Shown here: positions 1-6,134 of the stretch, piece by piece
How positions within the stretch are numbered: the stretch's first letter is position 1
How the letters are laid out: the number at the start of each line of letters is the position of its first letter
Assembly (NCBI GenBank): GCA_007117525.1
Contig: SKGJ01000300.1
Location: forward strand, 1 to 6,134
Source: Alkalimonas sp.
Lineage (GTDB): Bacteria > Pseudomonadota > Gammaproteobacteria > Enterobacterales > Alteromonadaceae
Reading direction: 5' to 3'
Length of the DNA: 6,134 bases
Notes under the pieces: model-generated
Seen by the model: only the letters and a program-made list of their open reading frames with translations
Told to the model about the DNA's origin: nothing
Databases searched by the model: none
Translations under genes and position numbers: made by a program

Positions 1-1160
1 GAGCCGCCATTAACATTGAACTTGTCCATATCAATCTCACCAATGGCTTTGTCCAGCCCCAGCTTTTCCTGGGCAAATTTGGTGCTGCCAAACATCTTCA
101 TATTGGCCAGTGCCTGGGCGGCAAAGGCTTCGTGCATTTCAATCAGGGTTAGATCGCCCAGCGTCATGCCTGCCCGTTGCAGCGCCACAGGTGTGGCGTA
201 GGACGGCCCCATCAGCATGTCCTCCCAGACATCGATGGCGGTGAAGGCATAGCTGCGAATGTAACCGAGAGGCTCGTAACCAAGGGCTTTGGCGCGGCTT
301 TCGGTCATCATCAGCACAGCGGAAGCACCATCGGTCAAAGGCGTACTGTTGGCCGCAGTGACGGTACCATGATTGCGGTCAAACACCGGTCGTAACCGGG
401 CGTAGGACGAGAGCTCAGACTCCATCCGCACATTGTTGTCTTGCTCAAAAAAGGTTTTGTGCGGTGGCACATGCGCTACCATGACCTCATTGGCCATCAG
501 GCCGGATTGCCAGGCTTTGGCCGCCAGGCTGTGCGAGCGATGCGCCATTTCGTCCTGAGCCTCCCGGCTGATGCCGTGGGTTTTGGCCATCTGCTCGGCC
601 GTCTGGCCCATCGAAAGACCTGTGCTGTACTCGGCAACGGCAGGCGGCACCGGCAACAGGTCTTTCAACCCCAGCCGCTTTAAAATACTGAGCTTCTGCC
701 CCAGGGTTTTGGCTTTGTTCATGTCAACCAGAGCGCGCCCCAGCTTTTTACTCACCCCTATTGGCAAGACGGAGCTGGAGTCAGCGCCACCGGCAATGCC
801 CACCTCAACCATGCCAGACAGCATGCTCTCCGCCACATTGGCTACCGCCTGAAAACTGGTGGCACAGGCCCGGGTGACACTGTAGGCGTCGGTATGCACA
901 TTCATGCCGGTGCCCAGCACAATTTCACGGGCAATGTTAGGCGCTTCTGGCATTTGCACCACTTGGCCATAGACGACCTGCTCCACCAAAACCGGATCGA
1001 TTTCAGAGCGGATCAACAGCTCATTGACCACCATCTTGCCCATATCCAGTGCCGAAACACCATGGAAAGCAGTCGCCTGTTTGGCAAAAGGAGTCCGCAA
1101 GCCACGCACAATGGCAATGCGATCCCCCTGGCGGGTTGTTAAATCAATTCGCTTGGTCAT
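1..1160 (-). CDS. fadI: 3-ketoacyl-CoA thiolase FadI (acetyl-CoA C-acyltransferase), partial, C-terminus cut off
   Basis: FadI performs the last step of fatty acid beta-oxidation, CoA-dependent cleavage of 3-ketoacyl-CoA to acetyl-CoA and a shortened acyl-CoA, in a cytosolic complex with FadJ. I translated the minus strand from the ATG at 1160 to the window edge: 386 codons of an expected 436 or so. The N-terminal thiolase motif [16 protein letters not shown] (13-28), the nucleophile Cys99 in RACATSF, the run [12 protein letters not shown], the active-site block [10 protein letters not shown] and HEAFAAQ (His343) are all present and match E. coli FadI as I remember it, including Cys99. The C-terminal GHP histidine and second catalytic cysteine lie beyond position 1; the last readable residues are FNVNGG. 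GAGG at 1167-1170, six nt before the ATG, is a good ribosome binding site. An in-frame ATG at 1172 lacks one and is less likely. fadJ probably follows to the left. Transcription appears controlled by the two operators described separately. The gene looks intact within the window. Confidence 0.96.
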   Translation of the reverse strand, partial: MTKRIDLTTRQGDRIAIVRGLRTPFAKQATAFHGVSALDMGKMVVNELLIRSEIDPVLVEQVVYGQVVQMPEAPNIAREIVLGTGMNVHTDAYSVTRACATSFQAVANVAESMLSGMVEVGIAGGADSSSVLPIGVSKKLGRALVDMNKAKTLGQKLSILKRLGLKDLLPVPPAVAEYSTGLSMGQTAEQMAKTHGISREAQDEMAHRSHSLAAKAWQSGLMANEVMVAHVPPHKTFFEQDNNVRMESELSSYARLRPVFDRNHGTVTAANSTPLTDGASAVLMMTESRAKALGYEPLGYIRSYAFTAIDVWEDMLMGPSYATPVALQRAGMTLGDLTLIEMHEAFAAQALANMKMFGSTKFAQEKLGLDKAIGEIDMDKFNVNGG

Positions 1161-1181
1161 AGAATTCCTCATGGTATCAGC

Positions 1182-1199
1182 AACAGGTCAGACCTGGTT
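1182..1199. promoter_or_regulatory. FadR-like operator upstream of fadI
   Basis: The plus strand reads AACAGGTCAGACCTGGTT. It contains the perfect palindrome CAGGTC-A-GACCTG. Read toward fadI, it has the GGTC-N-GACCTGTT core of the gammaproteobacterial FadR operator. FadR is a GntR-family regulator that represses beta-oxidation genes and is released by long-chain acyl-CoA. The site lies at the predicted transcription start and 22 nt before the fadI ATG, a classic position for repression. That the owner of the gene has a FadR is inferred, because no regulator gene is in the window. Confidence 0.72.
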
Positions 1200-1206
1200 A
1201 ATCCCG

Positions 1207-1235
1207 ATTGTAACCAGAGTCGACGAAAATTAAAA
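1207..1235 (-). promoter_or_regulatory. Predicted sigma70 promoter of fadI
   Basis: On the minus strand TACAAT (1212-1207) is a five-of-six match to the -10 consensus. Seventeen nt upstream lies TTTTAA (1235-1230), a weak -35 box. The predicted start falls near 1199-1201, giving a leader of about 40 nt before the fadI ATG at 1160. The -35 box lies inside the PsrA-like palindrome, and the leader begins with the FadR-like operator, so both candidate operators are placed to block RNA polymerase. This is a reading by eye; no start site has been mapped. Confidence 0.5.
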
Positions 1236-1247
1236 CACCTGTTTTAA
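1230..1247. promoter_or_regulatory. PsrA-like palindromic operator over the fadI -35 box
   Basis: TTAAAACACCTGTTTTAA is a perfect inverted repeat with 8-bp arms and a CC centre. It fits the general form of PsrA sites, an AAAC half-site and a GTTT half-site separated by about four bases. PsrA is a TetR-family fatty acid sensor that controls beta-oxidation genes in Pseudomonas and Shewanella relatives. The outer bases here are A and T rather than the usual G or C, so another regulator is possible. The site covers the predicted fadI -35 box, where binding would repress. Confidence 0.5.
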
Positions 1248-1270
1248 AATGCCAGTCGCAAGGACAGCAC

Positions 1271-1300
1271 TTGCCTTTTACAGATTGAACCTTATATAAA
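1271..1300 (+). promoter_or_regulatory. Candidate promoter of the MoxR operon
   Basis: TTGCCT (1271-1276) resembles a -35 box. TATAAA (1295-1300) is a five-of-six -10 match at 18 nt spacing; the overlapping TATATA at 1293 gives 16 nt. A start near 1307 would leave a leader of about 47 nt before the ATG at 1354. The boxes lie inside a 7-bp inverted repeat, TGCCTTT (1272-1278) and AAAGGCA (1298-1304). The region is AT-rich, so chance matches are likely and the call is tentative. Confidence 0.33.
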
Positions 1301-1353
1301 GGCATACGTCATAGCATAGCTGCTTTTATTCCCTGCAAAGGTTGAATTCTATT

Positions 1354-2307
1354 ATGGTACAAGCTTTTACCGAATTAAAACGCTACCTCGATGGCCAGGT
1401 GCTGGGGCAACCGGCTCTGACCGAAGGCATTTTGATTGCCTTGTTGGCCAATGGCCACCTACTGGTGGAAGGGCCACCTGGCCTGGCCAAAACCAGAGCG
1501 GTCAATGCACTGGCCCAGGGCGTTGAAGGCGACTTTCACCGCATCCAGTTTACCCCGGACCTGTTACCGGCCGATTTAACCGGCACCGACATTTACCGGC
1601 CGGAGACCGGCCAGTTTGCGTTTCAAAGTGGCCCCTTGTTTCACCACATTATTCTGGCCGACGAAATCAACCGGGCACCGGCCAAAGTGCAATCGGCCTT
1701 GCTTGAAGCCATGGCCGAAAAACAGGTCACGGTCGGCCGCACCACCTACCCATTGCCTGAGCTGTTTTTGGTGATGGCGACCCAGAACCCGCTGGAACAG
1801 GAAGGCACTTACCCGCTGCCGGAAGCCCAGCTGGATCGCTTTTTACTGCATCTGAACGTCGACTACCCGGATGCCGAAACCGAATTGGCCATTCTGCAAT
1901 TGACCCGGGACGAAGCCTTGCAGCAAGAAAGCAAAGCGGCTCCCCGCATGAGTCAGGCCGATATTTTCTCCGCCCGCAAAGCCATCCTGCAATTGCATAT
2001 GGCGCCAGCGCTGGAGCACTACATTGTGGCGCTGGTGATGGCAACCCGTCAGCCAGCCGCCTACGACGACCAACTCAGCCAATGGCTCTCCTACGGCGCC
2101 AGCCCGCGCGCGACCATAGCGCTGGAGCGCTGTGCCCGGGCCAAAGCCTGGTTGGATGGCCGGGACTTTGTCACGCCCGATGATATTCAGGCGGTCTACC
2201 ACAACGTATTACGTCATCGCATTATTCTGACCTACGCCGCTGAAGCAGAGGGCATCAAAGCCGATGCCGTGCTGGATAAGGTGCTGGAATTGGTGCCTGT
2301 GCCCTGA
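1354..2307 (+). CDS. MoxR-family AAA+ ATPase
   Basis: This 317-residue protein has the full set of MoxR (AAA_3) motifs. Walker A is GPPGLAKT (40-47), Walker B is IILADE (99-104) followed by INRAPAKVQSALLEAM, sensor 1 is Asn145 in MATQNPLEQEGTYPLPEAQ, the arginine finger is probably Arg162 in QLDRF, and sensor 2 is Arg252 in GASPRA. The C-terminal lid domain is complete and the length is normal for the family. MoxR proteins form cytosolic ATP-driven hexamers thought to act as chaperones or remodellers with vWA-domain partners, which here follow directly in the operon. The ATG at 1354 is preferred. An in-frame TTG at 1342 directly abuts the only purine-rich ribosome site, AAAGG at 1337-1341, and so could not use it. 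The 12-nt spacing from that site to the ATG is rather long, which suggests modest initiation. The family is certain; the specific client is unknown. Confidence 0.95.
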   Translation: MVQAFTELKRYLDGQVLGQPALTEGILIALLANGHLLVEGPPGLAKTRAVNALAQGVEGDFHRIQFTPDLLPADLTGTDIYRPETGQFAFQSGPLFHHIILADEINRAPAKVQSALLEAMAEKQVTVGRTTYPLPELFLVMATQNPLEQEGTYPLPEAQLDRFLLHLNVDYPDAETELAILQLTRDEALQQESKAAPRMSQADIFSARKAILQLHMAPALEHYIVALVMATRQPAAYDDQLSQWLSYGASPRATIALERCARAKAWLDGRDFVTPDDIQAVYHNVLRHRIILTYAAEAEGIKADAVLDKVLELVPVP

Positions 2308-2308
2308 T

Positions 2309-3250
2309 ATGAGCGACTTCAACCCATCCGACTGGTTGCAACAGCTGGCCGCGACTGGTGTCAGCCTGAGCCTGCCTGAATTGCTCTGGTATCAGCGCTA
2401 CACCAAACTGTTGGATCTGCGACCACAGCAGCACATTCAAAGCAAGCTGGCTGGCAGCTACCTTGCCCGCAGTAAAGGCCGAGGCATGGAGTTTGATGAG
2501 GTTCGTCATTACCAGCCAGGCGACGATGTCCGAACCATAGACTGGCGGGTCACCGCCCGCACCGGCAAAGCCCATACCAAGCTGTTTCGTGAAGAAAAGG
2601 AGCGGCCGGTCTTTGTGTTGACCGACTTATCCGACAGCATGCATTTTGGCAGCCAGTTGCTGTTTAAATCGGTGCAGGCCGCGCATCTGGCTGCGCTGAT
2701 TGGCTGGCACAGCAAGGCCAGCGGCGATAAGTTGGGTGGTTTGGTGTTCAGCGAGCACCATCACCTGGAGCTCAAACCCCGCAGTCGCTCCGCCGGCGTC
2801 TTGCATTACCTGCATGCTTTGCAGGCGGTCCACAACCCGACATCCGGTCGTTTTGGGCTGACATTTCCTCAGGCATTAGGCCAGATGCGCCGGCTGGTAC
2901 GACCCGGCAGTCTGTTGTTTGTGCTGTCTGATTTTCATCAGCTTGATCAGGAAACCTTGCGTCATTTAAGTGCCATCCGCCAGCACAATGAGGTGGTTTG
3001 TACCGCTTTGCACGATCCACTGGAGCGCACTTTGCCGCAGCACGGCAGCGGTCAGGCACGGGTCACCGATGGAGAACAATCGGGCTGGCTGGACTTGACC
3101 AGCAGCCGTATCCGGCAGCATTACCAACAGCGGCAACACCAAGCTCAGCAATCGGTGCAGCAACAACTGATACAGCTGGGCTGTCGCTACCTGGCTATAA
3201 GCGCTGCCGAGCCTTTGGTGCAGCAATTAACACGGAGCTGGCATGACTGA
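2309..3250 (+). CDS. DUF58 domain protein with vWA-like metal site, soluble short form
   Basis: The product has 313 residues. The DUF58 signature runs from about 57 to 100: a GRGMEFDEVRHYQPGDD block, then IDWRVTARTGK, then FREEKERPV. It leads into a vWA-like fold with a DxSxS metal site at Asp106, Ser108 and Ser110 (TDLSDSM) and a later SDF aspartate at 208. No membrane segment is visible, unlike the longer DUF58 proteins with two N-terminal helices, so it is probably cytosolic. DUF58 genes nearly always follow moxR, and the protein is presumed to be a partner or adaptor of the ATPase. The C-terminal part around residues 270-295 is very rich in Gln, His and Arg and may be helical. The ATG lies one nt after the moxR stop with no clear ribosome site, so translation is probably coupled to moxR. 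An in-frame ATG at 2264, within moxR, would add 15 unlikely residues (Cys/Trp-rich), so 2309 is chosen. Confidence 0.92.
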   Translation: MSDFNPSDWLQQLAATGVSLSLPELLWYQRYTKLLDLRPQQHIQSKLAGSYLARSKGRGMEFDEVRHYQPGDDVRTIDWRVTARTGKAHTKLFREEKERPVFVLTDLSDSMHFGSQLLFKSVQAAHLAALIGWHSKASGDKLGGLVFSEHHHLELKPRSRSAGVLHYLHALQAVHNPTSGRFGLTFPQALGQMRRLVRPGSLLFVLSDFHQLDQETLRHLSAIRQHNEVVCTALHDPLERTLPQHGSGQARVTDGEQSGWLDLTSSRIRQHYQQRQHQAQQSVQQQLIQLGCRYLAISAAEPLVQQLTRSWHD

Positions 3251-3734
3251 ACCGCATCCTTTACTGGCAGAGTTGGCCGACATCGTCGAAGCCGGACAAG
3301 CACCAGCAACCGGTATCGCGGCGGGTTGGTGGCTGTTGGCCTTGTTTGCTTTATTGGCGGCTGCGCTGGTGGTCTGGCTGGCCGGCAAACGCAGATTTCA
3401 GCAACAACAGCAGGCAGCCTTAGCCGCTGCACGTCATGAGCTGCAGCAGCTTAGCCAACAAACAGAGCCAAATGCGGCCAGCATCAACCAGCTGTTAAAG
3501 CGGCTGATCCGCCATTATGCCCCCCATAGCACTTTGCTTGGTTGCCCAGTTGGCGAGTGGCAAGCATTTTTGCAGCAGCAATGCCCCGGCGACTGGCCGG
3601 ATTTAACCACCCTGCTCTACCAGCAAACAACCGAGCCTGAGTTGGCACAACGCTTTGCCAGACTGGCCAATACCTGGCTTTCGCAGCAAACAGCAGAGCA
3701 GCTCAAGCAGTTGGACGGAGGGGCCCATGGTTGA
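3243..3734 (+). CDS. DUF4381 family small membrane protein
   Basis: This 163-residue protein has a short N-terminal segment containing HPLLAELADIVEAG, one transmembrane helix at about 28-47 that starts GWWLLALFALLAAALVVW, and then a GKRR stop-transfer cluster. The rest, about 48-163, is predicted cytoplasmic by the positive-inside rule. It is Gln-rich and helical, with a possible coiled coil at about 50-75. The layout and the position between DUF58 and vWA genes match the DUF4381 family, whose biochemical role is unknown. A reasonable inference is that it links the cytosolic MoxR/DUF58 pair to the membrane vWA proteins. The ATG overlaps the end of the DUF58 gene by 8 nt (ATGACTGA), and GGAG at 3234-3237 sits five nt before it, a good ribosome site. 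The family call rests on the N-terminal pattern and context rather than a strong catalytic motif. Confidence 0.85.
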   Translation: MTEPHPLLAELADIVEAGQAPATGIAAGWWLLALFALLAAALVVWLAGKRRFQQQQQAALAAARHELQQLSQQTEPNAASINQLLKRLIRHYAPHSTLLGCPVGEWQAFLQQQCPGDWPDLTTLLYQQTTEPELAQRFARLANTWLSQQTAEQLKQLDGGAHG

Positions 3735-4716
3735 GCTAAGCTGGCCCTGGCTGTTGCTACTGTTGCCTTTGCCCTGGCTAATACGGGGAAAAAGAGCAGA
3801 ATCCGGTCAGGCTCTCAAACTCAAGCCCTTGCTGCAGCTGGCCAGTCAAAGCCCTCAAACTGAGGCCAGCTGGCGCCGTGCCAGATCCTGGTGCGCAGCT
3901 TTGATCTGGCTTTGCTTGCTGGTTGCTGCCACCGAGCCGCGCTGGTATGGCGAACCGGTGCAAATTCCGCAACAAGCCCGTGACATAATGCTGGTGATCG
4001 ACTTATCCGGCTCCATGACCATTGAAGACATGCACTGGCAAGGGCGAAGTATTGACCGAGTGGAAGCAGTGCAAATTCTAACCCGCGACTTTTTAAAACG
4101 CCGTCAGGGCGACCGTGTTGGCTTGATTCTTTTTGCCGATGCCGCCTACCAACTGACGCCCTTGACGCTGGATCTGACCACCGTCCAAAAAATGCTGGAT
4201 GAAATCGTGGTTGGCATGGCCGGCCGGCGCACGGCCATTGGCGAAGGCATTGGCCTTGCAGTCAAACGCTTTAATGAACTGGAAAGCTCCAACAAGGTGA
4301 TCGTCTTTTTAAGCGATGGCGCCAGCAACACCGGCAATATCAGCCCGGAAGAATCGCTGGAACTGGCCAAAGCCGCCGGGGTGCGTATTCATACGGTTGG
4401 CATTGGCGCCACTGAAATGGTGCAACAAGGCTTGTTTGGCCCCCGGGTGGTGAACCCTTCGCACGATCTGGATGAGCCACTGCTGATTCGAATGGCCGAA
4501 GAAACCGGTGGCCAGTATTTTCGGGCCTCCAACATGGAAGAGTTTGAACGTATGTATCGGCTGTTGGATGAGCTGGAACCGATTGAACGCGAAACCCTAA
4601 GCTACCGACCACAACGCAGTCTGGTGCATTGGCCGCTGGCTACCGCTTTACTGCTGTCTTTGGCGCTGGCCTGGTGGCAAATCCGCTGGCGGGAGGTGCT
4701 AAATGTGGCTCGCTGA
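3727..4716 (+). CDS. Membrane-anchored vWA protein (BatA-like)
   Basis: The product has 329 residues. Two N-terminal hydrophobic helices, at about 4-19 and 55-69, flank a basic loop (RGKR, WRRAR). A full von Willebrand factor A domain follows at about 86-285, then a final helix at about 300-318 and a basic tail. The metal ion-dependent adhesion site is complete: Asp92, Ser94 and Ser96 in DLSGSM, Thr169 in RRTAIGEG, and Asp197 in LSDGASNTG. By the positive-inside rule the vWA domain faces the periplasm. This is the arrangement of BatA, associated with aerotolerance and envelope stress tolerance in Bacteroides, Leptospira and Francisella relatives. The start at 3727 has a strong site GGAGG (3717-3721) and overlaps the preceding gene by 8 nt. 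An upstream in-frame ATG at 3655 would add a Ser/Gln-rich stretch read from the other gene's frame and is rejected. Nothing in the gene looks damaged. Confidence 0.93.
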   Translation: MVELSWPWLLLLLPLPWLIRGKRAESGQALKLKPLLQLASQSPQTEASWRRARSWCAALIWLCLLVAATEPRWYGEPVQIPQQARDIMLVIDLSGSMTIEDMHWQGRSIDRVEAVQILTRDFLKRRQGDRVGLILFADAAYQLTPLTLDLTTVQKMLDEIVVGMAGRRTAIGEGIGLAVKRFNELESSNKVIVFLSDGASNTGNISPEESLELAKAAGVRIHTVGIGATEMVQQGLFGPRVVNPSHDLDEPLLIRMAEETGGQYFRASNMEEFERMYRLLDELEPIERETLSYRPQRSLVHWPLATALLLSLALAWWQIRWREVLNVAR

Positions 4717-6134
4717 CCTGCACTGGCTAAGGCCCTACTGGCTGCTTAGCCTGATCCCACTGGTGTTGATGCTGCTTTTGCTCTGGCGTTTTCGCAATCA
4801 ACACAGCCCCTGGCAACGCTTAATCGCACACCACTTGCAGCCGCAGTTACTGGGCGGCTCACAGCAGCCACAAGCCCGCTTTGCGCTGCCACTGTTGGCA
4901 TGGTGCTGGTTGCTGGCGGCCATTGCACTGGCAGGGCCTAGCTGGCAACGCATTGAAAAGCCAGCCATCAGCGTCAATAAGGCCACGGTGCTGATCCTGG
5001 ATATGTCGCTGTCGATGTATGCCACCGACATGACGCCGAACCGCCTTAGCCAGGCGCGCTTTAAGGCGATGGACTTTATCGATGCGCTGCCAGAAGGCGA
5101 GTTGGCGCTGATCGCTTTTGCCGGGGATGCCTTCGTGGTCAGCCCGCTGACGCCAGACCACAACAATGTCCGCTTGCAGCTGCCAGCCTTAACACCGGAC
5201 ATCATGCCCTCGCAAGGTTCCAACTTTTTGGCTGCGCTAAAAGAAGCCGATCGCTTGTTGCAACAATCCGGCTATCAGCGTGGCGACATCGTAGCGCTGA
5301 TTGATGGCTTCGAACGTCACAGTGAACGCGCTCTGTTCGATCAAATCGCTCAGATGCGCCATCGGCTGTCCATTATCAGCTTTGGCACCGAGGAAGCCGC
5401 GCCGGTGCAATTGGCCGATGGTCGCTTTTTGCGTGACAACAACAATCAACTGGTGCTGCCGCGCGTTCCCCTGCCCCAGCTCAGACAGCTTGCTCAGCGT
5501 GGCGGCGGCGTCTTTAGTGAAGCCCGGGTGTCCGATGCCGACATCAACGCCATTCTGAATCAGCCGGCAATGCGCGGCTCAGAGGGCGCCGAACAGCGGC
5601 TGCACAGCTTCGGTGATGACTGGCAGGATAAAGCTGTCTACCTGGTTTGGCTGCTACTGCCACTGGCGCTTTGGCTGGGAAAACGAGGGCAGCTGCTGAT
5701 CCTTTGTCTGTTGTTCTTGCCGCCGGGTGTGCTGGCAGAAGAACGCCGCAGCTGGTTTCAAACCGACAACCAAGCTGCGATGCAGGCATACCAGCAAGGC
5801 GACTACCAGCGGGCAGCGCGGCTTTTTCGCGATCCCGACTGGCGTGCTCAGGCCGCCTACCGGGCTGGCGATTATGCTACTGCCGCAACAGAGTGGGCCG
5901 CCCTCAACGAGCAGACCCCCAGTGCCCGGCAGTCGCACAACCTTGGCAATGCCCTGGCAAAACAGGGGCTGCTGGAAGATGCGCTCAGCGCCTATCAAAG
6001 CGCATTGGCACAAGAGCCTGGCCTGGCAGAAGCAGCGCGCAATGCCGAACTGATACAGCAGCTGCTTGAGGAGCAACAAGCAGAAGAGCAGCAACCGGAA
6101 TCTTCTGAAGAGGCCCAGCAGCAAGAGCAACAAC
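4703..6134 (+). CDS. vWA and TPR domain membrane protein (BatB/BatC-like fusion), partial, 3' end beyond window
   Basis: This frame stays open for 477 codons from the ATG at 4703 to the window edge with no stop. GGGAGGT (4691-4697) gives a strong ribosome site, and the start overlaps the previous gene by 14 nt. Helices lie at about 11-28 and 60-78. A vWA domain follows at about 93-290 with DMSLSM (Asp100, Ser102, Ser104), Ser173 where family members usually have Thr, and Asp201 in LIDGFE. A helix pair at about 312-326 and 330-345 is separated by GKRG. From 355 to 450 come TPR-like helices (AMQAYQQGDYQRAARLF, AAYRAGDYATAATEW, HNLGNALAKQGLLEDALSAY). An acidic, Gln/Glu-rich tail begins near 452. 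The positive-inside rule puts both the vWA and TPR parts in the periplasm. It likely pairs with the preceding vWA protein in a membrane complex. TPR repeats usually bind proteins, and no enzymatic motif is seen. Related proteins often exceed 600 residues, so a sizeable C-terminus is probably missing. Confidence 0.93.
   Translation, partial: MWLADLHWLRPYWLLSLIPLVLMLLLLWRFRNQHSPWQRLIAHHLQPQLLGGSQQPQARFALPLLAWCWLLAAIALAGPSWQRIEKPAISVNKATVLILDMSLSMYATDMTPNRLSQARFKAMDFIDALPEGELALIAFAGDAFVVSPLTPDHNNVRLQLPALTPDIMPSQGSNFLAALKEADRLLQQSGYQRGDIVALIDGFERHSERALFDQIAQMRHRLSIISFGTEEAAPVQLADGRFLRDNNNQLVLPRVPLPQLRQLAQRGGGVFSEARVSDADINAILNQPAMRGSEGAEQRLHSFGDDWQDKAVYLVWLLLPLALWLGKRGQLLILCLLFLPPGVLAEERRSWFQTDNQAAMQAYQQGDYQRAARLFRDPDWRAQAAYRAGDYATAATEWAALNEQTPSARQSHNLGNALAKQGLLEDALSAYQSALAQEPGLAEAARNAELIQQLLEEQQAEEQQPESSEEAQQQEQQ

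Noticed and set aside
16..1233. Several plus-strand open frames of 60-93 codons in the left part
   Set aside because: They lie opposite fadI, whose minus-strand translation matches a known enzyme throughout, so they are shadows of its codon bias.
1311..1320. Direct repeat ATAGC-ATAGC upstream of moxR
   Set aside because: Two 5-base copies are too short to separate from chance, and no further copies are found nearby.
1159..1352. ATAGAATTC (1159-1167) and GAATTCTAT (1344-1352), a 9-bp inverted repeat at the two edges of the intergenic region
   Set aside because: The six-base core is itself a palindrome, so the match is mostly one short shared word next to each start codon. The 176-nt separation gives no plausible structure, and chance is the simpler explanation.
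1342..1353. TTG at 1342 as an alternative moxR start
   Set aside because: It directly abuts the only ribosome-site-like sequence, leaving no spacing, while an in-frame ATG follows 12 nt later.
5647..6069. Plus-strand frames of 140 and 108 codons (5647-6069 and 5727-6053)
   Set aside because: Both are out of frame with the vWA-TPR gene that covers the whole region, and their Ala/Arg/Gly-rich translations have no recognisable domain.
5654..6133. Long open frame on the minus strand (159 codons, Leu-rich) opposite the vWA-TPR gene
   Set aside because: The Leu and Phe richness is the antisense reading of Gln (CAG) and Glu/Lys codons in the real gene. The plus frame from 4703 has helices, a vWA site, TPR pattern and a strong ribosome site; the minus frame shows no domain.
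1354..6134. A defence or toxin system built on MoxR and vWA proteins (MoxR-vWA ternary systems)
   Set aside because: Gene order MoxR-DUF58-DUF4381-vWA-vWA/TPR is that of the housekeeping Bat-like operon. There is no nuclease, effector, integrase or compositional break, and the neighbour is a core metabolic gene.

Overview
The window looks like a chromosomal segment of a gammaproteobacterium, most likely of the Alteromonadales/Shewanella/Rheinheimera type. The reasons are a FadI-type thiolase very close to the enterobacterial and Shewanella form, a FadR-like operator and a PsrA-like palindrome in front of it, and a MoxR/DUF58/DUF4381/vWA/vWA-TPR gene chain starting divergently beside it. From memory, Shewanella and some Vibrio genomes carry the same fadI | moxR neighbourhood. 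Base composition is moderately GC-rich and looks uniform, with no sign of a mobile element, tRNA, rRNA, CRISPR array or phage gene.

Positions 1-1160 (minus strand) hold the first 386 codons of fadI, the thiolase subunit of the FadIJ fatty acid beta-oxidation complex. The gene runs off the left edge, and fadJ would be expected beyond it. Positions 1161-1353 are a divergent intergenic region. It contains a good sigma70-like promoter for fadI, an 18-bp FadR-like operator just downstream of the predicted transcription start, an 18-bp perfect palindrome of PsrA type over the -35 box, and a weaker promoter candidate for the rightward operon.

Positions 1354-6134 (plus strand) are one tightly packed operon of five genes. 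In order they encode a MoxR-family AAA+ ATPase, a soluble DUF58 protein with a vWA-like metal site, a small single-pass DUF4381 membrane protein, a BatA-like membrane vWA protein, and a larger vWA-plus-TPR membrane protein (BatB/BatC-like) that continues past the right edge. Genes are separated by 1 nt or overlap by 8, 8 and 14 nt. The last gene has no stop inside the window, occupies 4703-6134 and is the true reading frame there.

Together the five products resemble the MoxR/Bat systems linked to stress tolerance, envelope integrity and aerotolerance in other bacteria. A cytosolic MoxR ATPase is thought to act as a chaperone or remodeller with vWA partners, one of them (DUF58) cytosolic and the others membrane-anchored. 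The positive-inside rule places both membrane vWA domains and the TPR region in the periplasm. The system is a known but poorly understood family rather than a new one. The most checkable novelty is the compact double-operator control region of fadI and its position between fatty acid oxidation and the MoxR operon.
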